DNA of 17,566 bases, from positions 1-17,566 of the forward strand of contig CAYZCU010000020.1 of NCBI GenBank assembly GCA_964477065.1, read 5' to 3'. Position numbers and translations under genes: made by a program. This DNA comes from 2-02-FULL-43-11-A sp964477065. GTDB lineage: Bacteria > Patescibacteriota > Microgenomatia > UBA1406 > HO2-37-13b. The notes under the pieces are model-generated. The model saw only the letters and a list, made by a program, of their open reading frames with translations. It made no database searches and was not told the DNA's origin. Positions 8,843-14,597 of the stretch are shown here, piece after piece (within the stretch, counting starts at the first letter, position 1; each line of letters starts with the position of its first letter).

Positions 8843-8888
8843 TCATATAACCATAAAACTTTGTCAATTGAATAGATAAGATTACTTC
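8843..8888. other. Convergent intergenic gap
   Basis: These 46 bases separate two converging gene sets. No stem followed by a T-run is visible on either strand, so a classical intrinsic terminator is not supported. Confidence 0.6.
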
Positions 8889-9176
8889 TTAGAACAACAA
8901 CCCGCGCATGAGCATGCCCGCGATAGCTCCGATAGCTATGTACTCCAGAATGATCTTGAGGTGCAATGATTGGTCACGAATATGGTGAATGATTCCCCAG
9001 GTGATGTAGTAGAGCACAAATATCGTGGTGACGATGTATTGTTTGCGCGGTTGTGCGCGGAAGATTGCGAGGAAGGTCACAAAAAGCCCTGATGAGATGA
9101 GTAACAACGAGTACTCAGCAATATGTGAATGGATGTCCTGCGTTACTTTGCCGATAAGTGTGTGTTTTCTGAGCAT
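8889..9176 (-). CDS. Small three-helix membrane protein, hypothetical
   Basis: The product is 95 residues. Hydrophobic helices lie at about 22-39, 48-65 and 73-92. The second helix ends in WGIIHHIRDQSLHLKIILEY, where the paired histidines and the following charged turn look like a conserved feature. The product is not recognised as a named family. It lies 29 bases downstream of the CAP-domain gene and is the last gene of the - strand module. Neither a Shine-Dalgarno sequence nor a -10-like hexamer sits at the usual distance from its ATG, so it is probably read from upstream transcription. The frame, hydrophobic pattern and spacing support a real gene. Confidence 0.75.
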   Translation of the reverse strand: MLRKHTLIGKVTQDIHSHIAEYSLLLISSGLFVTFLAIFRAQPRKQYIVTTIFVLYYITWGIIHHIRDQSLHLKIILEYIAIGAIAGMLMRGLLF

Positions 9177-9205
9177 GGTTATGTTGTGACGGTGTCTTGA
9201 TGACG

Positions 9206-10141
9206 TTATAAAATAATACCATTCTTAATCACCATAATGCCGATGATCAATGAGGCTAAAAAGATAATATGTGCGACGTTTTTGCTTGTTATACGAATGA
9301 GTTTGTACTTATGAGCGAAATAGATATCCAAGAGGAGTACGAGAAGAAGGAAACCGATGACAAATGTGGTCCAGTTGATCCGGAGGGCTTGCGCAGAAAC
9401 ATAATCTCCCAGCACTGGTGCACTCAAAAATTGGCCTTGGGTCTCACGAGACGGTGTCGTGAGAGATTTTTGCGGTGTTTCTGTTGAGACGCCTGATGCG
9501 ACTACTTTCTGTGTGTCTGGTTGGATGGTTTCTGGTGGCTGGGATTGAGCTACTGTGCTTGGTTCTGGTTGAGCTTGTGCAATTTGCTTTCCAAACATTT
9601 GGACGACAAGTGTCACTTCTTCACCTTGAAGGACGCCATTTGAAACGCCAAATCCGACCTCATCATATTCTGGACGGATCAGGTTGGCATAGTGCGTCGG
9701 CGAATTTTTCCACCCCTCAACTACTGACTCGGAATACATAAATCCTTTTGCTAAATTCTCACCTGCAACCTCATATGAATAGCCTGAATCGAGTATAAAA
9801 TCCCACGGTGACTTTCCCGCCCCAAAGTGAGCCCAATAGTCATGTGTAAACATGTGCTGGGCCTTGTTTTCAGCAGCTCGGGCTAGTTTGTCATTGTAGC
9901 GCAGTGGGGGGAGGCCTTGGCTTGTGCGCACTTCATTCGTAAGTGCATACAATCGCTCGATGCGAATATCTTGGGCTATGCCGAGAACCCCTGACCCTTC
10001 CAAAGAATGCGTCGTCCATGAAAAAACACTGACAAGTGCAAGGAGTGCGATCAGAAAGTCCAAATGCAGTGCTTTTGCACGATAGTTATTGCGATGAGAA
10101 GGAATCACCAGGTGGTGAATGTAGCTGAAAAATCGTTTCAT
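9206..10141 (-). CDS. Membrane-anchored CAP/SCP-domain protein (YkwD-like)
   Basis: The product is 311 residues. An N-terminal hydrophobic helix (about 27-45) leads to a CAP domain (about 64-186) with the family landmarks: Asn/Glu-Val in LTNEVR, LPPLRYNDKLARAA, HDYWAHFG, AGENLA, the W..S..H..N motif (WKNSPTHYANL) and YDEVGFG. His105, Glu128, His150 and Glu161 are candidates for the CAP cavity tetrad. A Gln/Pro/Thr-rich linker (about 187-248) is followed by two C-terminal helices (about 257-275 and 288-306). Bacterial CAP proteins of this type are extracytoplasmic and of poorly known function. The three helices would hold the CAP domain at the outer face. It follows the VanZ-like gene by 31 bases and has its own predicted promoter. 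Confidence 0.9.
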   Translation of the reverse strand: MKRFFSYIHHLVIPSHRNNYRAKALHLDFLIALLALVSVFSWTTHSLEGSGVLGIAQDIRIERLYALTNEVRTSQGLPPLRYNDKLARAAENKAQHMFTHDYWAHFGAGKSPWDFILDSGYSYEVAGENLAKGFMYSESVVEGWKNSPTHYANLIRPEYDEVGFGVSNGVLQGEEVTLVVQMFGKQIAQAQPEPSTVAQSQPPETIQPDTQKVVASGVSTETPQKSLTTPSRETQGQFLSAPVLGDYVSAQALRINWTTFVIGFLLLVLLLDIYFAHKYKLIRITSKNVAHIIFLASLIIGIMVIKNGIIL

Positions 10142-10147
10142 CTAACC

Positions 10148-10176
10148 ATTGTAATGAACCCGTCAGCCATACTCAA
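10148..10176 (-). promoter_or_regulatory. Predicted promoter of the CAP-domain gene, leaderless geometry
   Basis: Read on the minus strand: TTGAGT (10176-10171), a 17-base spacer, TACAAT (10153-10148), then six bases and ATG. The -10 is 5 of 6 to consensus and the -35 is 4 of 6. The -35 overlaps the stop codon of the VanZ-like gene. Confidence 0.55.
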
Positions 10177-10571
10177 GTCACATATTTTTTCAATGTGGTG
10201 AAGTACCGAGAGGTTGTGATGTACATAGCGCAGATACCAATACTATCAACGAGGATGTCATGTACTTTTCCAGTTCGCGTCGGCACATACGTCTGATGAA
10301 TTTCATCAGATATGCCATAAAGTATTGTCATCAAAGCAGACAAAAGGACGATTTCTCGTGCAGATAACTTTGTGCTCAAAATGCATGCTCGTACATAAAA
10401 AAGCATGAGACACGCATACTCAATCATATGCAGTGTTTTAAAAACGATAAAATTTGTATCAAGATCTTCAGAGACAGAAATTTTTTGCCGTGATGAGAGG
10501 AAAAATATGATGCCCATGAGTATCAATGGAGGGCCCCATGCCCAGATGAATCGATATATCTTACGTATCAT
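10173..10571 (-). CDS. VanZ-family membrane protein
   Basis: VanZ-like proteins are small integral membrane proteins named for teicoplanin resistance; their biochemical role is not settled. With the upstream ATG at 10580 the product is 135 residues, with the ATG at 10571 it is 132. I prefer 10571, because a perfect TATAAT ends seven bases before it, and the 10580 ATG lies partly inside that hexamer. Family motifs in 135-residue numbering are FFLSSRQ (26-32), K48-x2-H51-x2-EY (54-55), YGISDEIHQTYVPTR (88-102) and the Asp108/Asp112 pair (HDILVDSIG). Four helices are expected (about 13-29, 50-68, 75-92, 108-124). The 10580 start would overlap the lamin-tail gene by 20 bases and the 10571 start by 11. 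Confidence 0.9.
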   Translation of the reverse strand: MIRKIYRFIWAWGPPLILMGIIFFLSSRQKISVSEDLDTNFIVFKTLHMIEYACLMLFYVRACILSTKLSAREIVLLSALMTILYGISDEIHQTYVPTRTGKVHDILVDSIGICAMYITTSRYFTTLKKYVT

Positions 10572-11370
10572 GAATCTCATTATACGAATTTTTAAATCGT
10601 TGTGCAGATCTGTAGATGGTAAGCCCTGATAGCAAGATAGCTAATGTTATGAGGAGGGCTCCAAAACTAAGTCGGGTGCTGTTGTACAGTGGTGTGATGT
10701 GCAGGTCCTGTGGTACGAGATGTCGCTTAGGTGTCGTTGAAGGAGCAACTGATATCTGTTCTCCCAAGACAAACGTCGCATGCTTTTGTTGAAATGAAAC
10801 GCGTTTACGAATATATGGTTGTGCAGTTGGATGTAAGGATATGCTCGCTTCAAGAGGCATATATGGTGTCAGTCGTAGTGTCGTTGGTGTGATTCGTGAT
10901 TGAGTGATCGTTGGCAAGGAGGTCGGTGTGGCAAGCACTTGTGGTGTTATAGAGCATCCTATATTTTCAAAACCAGGAGTGACGATATTGGTAAGCGTCC
11001 ACACCGCATTGCAGGAGATATAGCTTTGTTGTGCGTTGACAGCAGTGTCATAGTTCATTGACTCGATAGTGAGACCATTCTTTTGCAGATAGACGGCATC
11101 ACCTGTATTGTTGAGCACACTTGAAGAGGTGGCAAGGACATATTGTTGTGACGCAAGAAGTATTTGAGGGACGGTCAGCTTTTTCCCTGAGCTGTCGAGA
11201 AGTGTGTACTGAGCGAGGGACACTCCTTCTGGGCCAGTGTTGCAGATCTCGACCCATTCAAAGCCTTCAGACGGTGCGGGATAAACTTCTGTCATGATGA
11301 CTTCTGCCTGCACCTGTCCACCTATGAAAGCCCATAAGCAGAGTACAACGAGAGATATTATGCGACGCAT
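10561..11370 (-). CDS. Exported lamin-tail-domain (LTD) protein with C-terminal membrane anchor
   Basis: The product is 269 residues. A Sec signal peptide (1-22, cleavage likely after VQA) is followed by an Ig-like lamin tail domain (about 23-137): VIMTEVYPAPSEGFEWVEI, a NTG turn, GVSLAQYTLLDSSGK, and the closing WTLTNIVTPGFEN, all typical LTD positions. A Thr/Pro-rich stretch (about 140-230) leads to one hydrophobic helix (about 234-254) and a basic tail, so the LTD is displayed outside and anchored at its C terminus. LTDs in bacterial surface and nuclease proteins are thought to mediate binding. No catalytic domain is present here. It sits 39 bases downstream of ftsX, where many bacteria carry smpB or a wall hydrolase. 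Its partner is unknown. Confidence 0.85.
   Translation of the reverse strand: MRRIISLVVLCLWAFIGGQVQAEVIMTEVYPAPSEGFEWVEICNTGPEGVSLAQYTLLDSSGKKLTVPQILLASQQYVLATSSSVLNNTGDAVYLQKNGLTIESMNYDTAVNAQQSYISCNAVWTLTNIVTPGFENIGCSITPQVLATPTSLPTITQSRITPTTLRLTPYMPLEASISLHPTAQPYIRKRVSFQQKHATFVLGEQISVAPSTTPKRHLVPQDLHITPLYNSTRLSFGALLITLAILLSGLTIYRSAQRFKNSYNEIHDT
10579..10606 (-). promoter_or_regulatory. Predicted promoter of the VanZ-like gene
   Basis: Read on the minus strand: TGCACA (10606-10601), a 16-base AT-rich spacer, and a perfect TATAAT (10584-10579) seven bases before the ATG at 10571. It lies within the 3' end of the lamin-tail coding region. It decides the start codon choice for the VanZ-like gene. 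Confidence 0.5.
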
Positions 11371-11376
11371 GGACTG

Positions 11377-11385
11377 ATCCTACCA
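11377..11385 (-). promoter_or_regulatory. Possible extended -10 of the LTD gene (or AGGA ribosome site)
   Basis: Read on the minus strand: TGG-TAGGAT, ending six bases before the ATG at 11370. TGnTAnnnT fits an extended -10. The AGGA inside it, seven bases from the ATG, could instead be the one good Shine-Dalgarno sequence in the window. The two readings cannot be separated by eye. No good -35 is seen. Confidence 0.35.
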
Positions 11386-11389
11386 TACG

Positions 11390-11409
11390 ATTATGAAAGA
11401 ATTATGAAA
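11390..11409. repeat. Perfect 9-base direct repeat with 11-base period
   Basis: ATTATGAAA occurs at 11390-11398 and 11401-11409, filling most of the ftsX-LTD gap. The spacing of one helical turn is what a dimeric regulator site could show, but two copies of an AT-rich 9-mer may be chance. Confidence 0.4.
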
Positions 11410-12306
11410 TCACTTGATGTACTTAGAGGTTGCTACAAAGTTCCCAATGTACCCCAGTATTACTCCGAATAAAATAAGAAGCATATAGGTCAAAGCGACA
11501 TACTCAAGCGTGGGTGGGAACACATAGAGATTGAGCCACGCATAGTCAAAAAATGCAAGGTGTGGTATGCCACTGAGATATGACATCAAAAATGGCTGAA
11601 AGTACATAAAAATGCCATAGTACAATCCGAATGCAAGTGTCGCGCTGACAAGCCCGAACAAGCTTCCTTCAAGCAAAAACGGCTTACGGATGTACCATTT
11701 CGATGCGCCGATCAGTTGTAAAACCTCGATTTCATCACGTTTGACCGCAATCTTGAAAGCGGTTGTTGCAAGCATGACTGTCATTGAAATAATCACTAAG
11801 AAGACAAAAAGTCCCAGCGTGATTCGACGCAAAATGGTTGTGAGTGTGACCAATTTTTCGACGATGACTTCCTGATAATTAACTTCATCAACAATTTTTT
11901 CTTTCTCAATACTGCGTGCAATTTCAGCTAAATATTTTGGCTTTGTTGCAAAAACTTCCAATGATGCAGGAAGTGTTTGGGCTGAAACCATTTCCAAAAG
12001 AAGTGGGTTGTCTTTATTTAAGTCACGGTATATCTGAAGTGCTTGTTTTTGGGAAACATACGTGACGGTTGTGGTTTTTGGGGAGGCCTCAAGCGTTTTT
12101 TTAAGTGACAAAATATCTTTCTCTTGTGCATCCAGATCAAAGTACACAATGACTTGTGGTCGCGCTTCAACATAGTTAAGCATACTGTGAAAAAATGAGG
12201 TGATATTAAAAAAGAAGAGAGCTAAAAACATCGTAAAGAAAAGTATCAAAAATGAACCCAGTGATTGGTAAGGTGAGCGACGGATTGATGTGGCGATCTC
12301 GTTCAT
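11410..12306 (-). CDS. ftsX: Cell division ABC-type permease FtsX
   Basis: FtsX is the membrane partner of FtsE. The complex couples ATP use at the septum to activation of peptidoglycan hydrolases. The 298-residue product has the four-helix FtsX layout: TM1 about 18-40, an extracytoplasmic domain about 45-150, TM2 about 163-185, TM3 about 212-236 and TM4 about 268-290. The conserved cytoplasmic segment after TM2, KRDEIEVLQLIGASKWYIRKP, matches the family closely. Its ATG overlaps the TGA of ftsE by four bases (ATGA), so the two are translationally coupled. No EnvC, PcsB or CwlO-like coiled-coil hydrolase lies beside it in this window, so the hydrolase it controls is not identified. Confidence 0.95.
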   Translation of the reverse strand: MNEIATSIRRSPYQSLGSFLILFFTMFLALFFFNITSFFHSMLNYVEARPQVIVYFDLDAQEKDILSLKKTLEASPKTTTVTYVSQKQALQIYRDLNKDNPLLLEMVSAQTLPASLEVFATKPKYLAEIARSIEKEKIVDEVNYQEVIVEKLVTLTTILRRITLGLFVFLVIISMTVMLATTAFKIAVKRDEIEVLQLIGASKWYIRKPFLLEGSLFGLVSATLAFGLYYGIFMYFQPFLMSYLSGIPHLAFFDYAWLNLYVFPPTLEYVALTYMLLILFGVILGYIGNFVATSKYIK

Positions 12307-12980
12307 AATTCGTATTTAGCACCCCGCTTGTCATTGATAACTTTTCCATTTTCCAGTGTCATAACACGCTTTTTGAAGCTATTGACGATATCAACATTGT
12401 GCGTTGCTATGATAATGGTTTTTTCACCTTCTAATTTCTTGAAAATCTTCATGATTTCCCACGTTGTTTTGGGATCAAGATTCCCTGTTGGCTCATCCGC
12501 AAGAATAATATTTCGATCACCAACAATAGCACGTGCTATGGCGACGCGTTGCAATTCCCCAGCTGAAAGTTGCACGGGAAACATGTCAAGTTTGTGTGGA
12601 AGTCCAACAAGCTCAATAACCTCATGTACTTGCGAGTGGATCATATGTGAAGGGTAGCCAGTCACCTTGAGTGCAAGGGCGATGTTTTCATAGACATTTT
12701 TGTCATGCAAAATTTTGAAGTCTTGGAAAACGACGCCGATGGATTGGCGAAGCTTCTGGATAGCAGAGTAATGCGGATCTGCTACATCGTCGCCGTTGAC
12801 AATCACAGAGCCAGAGGTTGGCACAACAGCACGCAAAATCATGCGTAAAATGGTTGTTTTGCCAGCCCCTGATGGACCGACGAGAAAGACAAAATCATTA
12901 TCATCCAGAGTAAAGGACGCATCTTGAAGTGCGATGGTGCCTGTTGGATATGATTTGGTGACGTTATCAAAGACGATCAT
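12303..12980 (-). CDS. ftsE: Cell division ATP-binding protein FtsE
   Basis: This is the ABC ATPase that pairs with FtsX; 225 residues is the usual length. Walker A is GPSGAGKTT (35-43), the Q-loop VFQDF (84-88), the signature LSAGE (138-142, against the usual LSGGE), Walker B IILADE (158-163) followed by PTGNLD, and the H-loop His is 194 (IATHN). All catalytic residues are present. The ATG at 12980 has no Shine-Dalgarno sequence and no TANNNT at the distance seen for its neighbours. Directly upstream is an octamer repeat array. prfB lies two genes upstream, and prfB close to ftsE-ftsX is conserved in several phyla (for example in mycobacteria). Confidence 0.97.
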   Translation of the reverse strand: MIVFDNVTKSYPTGTIALQDASFTLDDNDFVFLVGPSGAGKTTILRMILRAVVPTSGSVIVNGDDVADPHYSAIQKLRQSIGVVFQDFKILHDKNVYENIALALKVTGYPSHMIHSQVHEVIELVGLPHKLDMFPVQLSAGELQRVAIARAIVGDRNIILADEPTGNLDPKTTWEIMKIFKKLEGEKTIIIATHNVDIVNSFKKRVMTLENGKVINDKRGAKYEL

Positions 12981-12992
12981 GGTGTAATTGGG

Positions 12993-13049
12993 AATCTAGT
13001 AACCTAGTAATCTGGTAACCTAGTTTAGATCACTAGATCACTAGATTTC
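12993..13049. repeat. Array of 8-base RAYCTAGT units with an orientation switch
   Basis: On the + strand four contiguous octamers run AATCTAGT, AACCTAGT, AATCTGGT, AACCTAGT (12993-13024). After one or two bases the array continues in the other orientation as TAGATCAC (13026-13033), TAGATCAC (13034-13041) and TAGATTTC (13042-13049). Read on the minus strand, these contain AATCTAGT and GATCTAGT. The end octamers AATCTAGT (12993-13000) and ACTAGATT (13040-13047) are perfect inverted repeats. The array fills almost all of the 73-base gap between the 158-residue protein gene and ftsE. Confidence 0.85.
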
Positions 13050-13053
13050 TACA

Positions 13054-13530
13054 TTACTTTTTAACTTCTATAAAGCCGACGTCCATTAACCAGCCGACTT
13101 TATCTGAGGCGAATGTTTCTCCATAGACGCGGACTTCTTTGCCGACAAACTCAGACATATCGACGGTGCTTGAGGTGAGATAGACTGTTTGTGAATCACC
13201 ACCGGGGCGAATCAGCTTAAAGCTTCCTTCCTCAGGATCTTTGGCTGTTTTATCAACAAGTTTTCCTTCTGCATTGTCATGAAAGGTTTTTTTGTCAGCA
13301 ATGCCTGCAGATGATGCGACGTCATCATTGCCAGACATGGTTTTTGTGCCAGAGGCATTTGTTTTTGCACCATTTTGGGTGCCAGATAGATAGCTCAGTC
13401 CATAACCGCTTGCAACGCCCATCACGATGACGAGCATAAAGATGATAAAAGCATTTTTCATAGTGATTTCTTCGACGACCGATGTCATAGGTTCATCAAC
13501 TGGTAAGGGGTGAACAATATTTTCATCCAT
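13054..13530 (-). CDS. Small membrane-anchored protein, hypothetical
   Basis: The product is 158 residues. A short acidic cytoplasmic N terminus is followed by one helix (about 26-47) and a Gly/Ser/Thr/Asn-rich stretch (about 48-80). The C-terminal domain (about 100-158) looks like all-beta: SFKLIRPGGDSQTVYLTSS, FVGKEVRVYGETFASDK, VGWLMDVGFIEV. The spacing of beta strands and the GKEVRVYGE segment suggest a small OB-like barrel, but I cannot assign a family. It lies between prfB and ftsE and carries its own good promoter. The position suggests a division or wall role, which is inference. The frame is certain because the gene fills the space exactly and shows clear protein-like segments. Confidence 0.85.
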   Translation of the reverse strand: MDENIVHPLPVDEPMTSVVEEITMKNAFIIFMLVIVMGVASGYGLSYLSGTQNGAKTNASGTKTMSGNDDVASSAGIADKKTFHDNAEGKLVDKTAKDPEEGSFKLIRPGGDSQTVYLTSSTVDMSEFVGKEVRVYGETFASDKVGWLMDVGFIEVKK

Positions 13531-13536
13531 ATCAAA

Positions 13537-13565
13537 AGGATAGCAGATTACTGAGCGTTTCTCAA
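13537..13565 (-). promoter_or_regulatory. Predicted promoter upstream of the 158-residue protein gene, leaderless geometry
   Basis: Read on the minus strand: TTGAGA (13565-13560, 5 of 6 to TTGACA), a 17-base spacer ending in TGC, and TATCCT (13542-13537) forming an extended -10. It ends six bases before the ATG at 13530. It spans the end of prfB and could also drive ftsEX by read-through. Confidence 0.6.
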
Positions 13566-14567
13566 TTTAAGATACTCCTCAATAAATTGATCAATGGCAC
13601 CATCCAAAACCTCGTCTGGGTTCTTGCTCTCATAGCCTGTTCTGACGTCCTTGACTTGCTTGTACGGATGTAAGACATATGATCGGATCTGAAGTCCCCA
13701 TGAGGCCATTTTGGGCCCTTTAAATGAGTCCATTTTCTTTTCTCTTTCTTCCTGTTCCACTTGCCATAATTTAGCTCGAAGGAGCTCAAGTGCGATCCCG
13801 CGATTTTTCTCTTGCGTGCGCTCTTGTTGGCACGTAACCATCGTGCCAGTGGGTTTATGTATCAATCGCACCGCCGTGCTGACTTTATTGACGTTTTGTC
13901 CTCCAGCGCCACCTGATCGGAAAAATTGCCATTCGAGGTCATCATCTTTGATTTCAACATCCTGCCCTTTGATGACAGGTAGCACCTCAACAAGGGCAAA
14001 CGAAGTCTGTCGCAAACCGGCTGAGTTGAAGGGGGACTGCCTCACGAGGCGATGGACACCTGCCTCAGCTTTGAGGTAGCCATAGGCAAATGGCGCTTTG
14101 ATCTTCATCACAACAGATTTAATACCCGCCTCCTCACCATTGACCATATCAAGAATCTCAACATCATATTTTTTTCGTTCACAGTAGCGAGAGTACATGC
14201 GGTAGAGCATCGCCGCCCAATCCATAGCCTCAGTTCCTCCTTGACCTGCATGGATACTCAAGATTGCATCTTTTGTGTCAAACTCCTCACTGAGGAATAG
14301 CCTAATTTCATACTCTCGAAGTAATGTTTCCATCTCATCAAGCTCACCAGCTTCAAGCAGAAGCTGAAGCATATCGAGGTCATCCAGATCCTTTTGCAGT
14401 CGGGTGATTTCTTGTGAAACCTCACGTGAATGGTCGTGGTCTGTCCAAAAGGCATCATCATAGGTCAATGCCTGCAGGCTTTTAAGTTTTTCAGTGACCG
14501 CATCCAAGCGGACTTGCTGTTGGAGTGCATCAAGCCGTTTAGATAGAAGTTCGGATCGTTCGTCCAT
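13548..14567 (-). CDS. prfB: Peptide chain release factor 2
   Basis: RF2 ends translation at UAA and UGA. The 339-residue product carries the tripeptide SPF (178-180, RLVRQSPFNSAG) that reads UGA/UAA in RF2, as opposed to PxT in RF1, and the catalytic GGQ (222-224, RSGGAGGQNVNKVSTAVRL). The N-terminal helical domain begins with DERSELLSKRLDAL, matching the region where many bacteria have the autoregulatory UGA frameshift. Here the frame is continuous, with CTTGAT at 14534-14529. RF2 implies UGA is a stop codon, consistent with TGA at 6636-6638. The start at 14567 is the first ATG; upstream the frame stays open to a TAG with no other common start codon. The PilM-like gene ends 30 bases upstream. 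Confidence 0.97.
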   Translation of the reverse strand: MDERSELLSKRLDALQQQVRLDAVTEKLKSLQALTYDDAFWTDHDHSREVSQEITRLQKDLDDLDMLQLLLEAGELDEMETLLREYEIRLFLSEEFDTKDAILSIHAGQGGTEAMDWAAMLYRMYSRYCERKKYDVEILDMVNGEEAGIKSVVMKIKAPFAYGYLKAEAGVHRLVRQSPFNSAGLRQTSFALVEVLPVIKGQDVEIKDDDLEWQFFRSGGAGGQNVNKVSTAVRLIHKPTGTMVTCQQERTQEKNRGIALELLRAKLWQVEQEEREKKMDSFKGPKMASWGLQIRSYVLHPYKQVKDVRTGYESKNPDEVLDGAIDQFIEEYLKLRNAQ

Positions 14568-14573
14568 GTGACT

Positions 14574-14582
14574 AGTATACCA
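14574..14582 (-). promoter_or_regulatory. Predicted extended -10 promoter of prfB, leaderless geometry
   Basis: Read on the minus strand: TGG followed by TATACT (14579-14574, 5 of 6 to TATAAT), ending six bases before the prfB ATG. The -35 region is poor, which is tolerated for extended -10 promoters. Confidence 0.45.
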
Positions 14583-14597
14583 GCTCAGTTGGACAGT

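Noticed and set aside
8843..8888. Bidirectional terminator between the converging modules
   Set aside because: No inverted repeat with flanking A/T runs could be found by eye.
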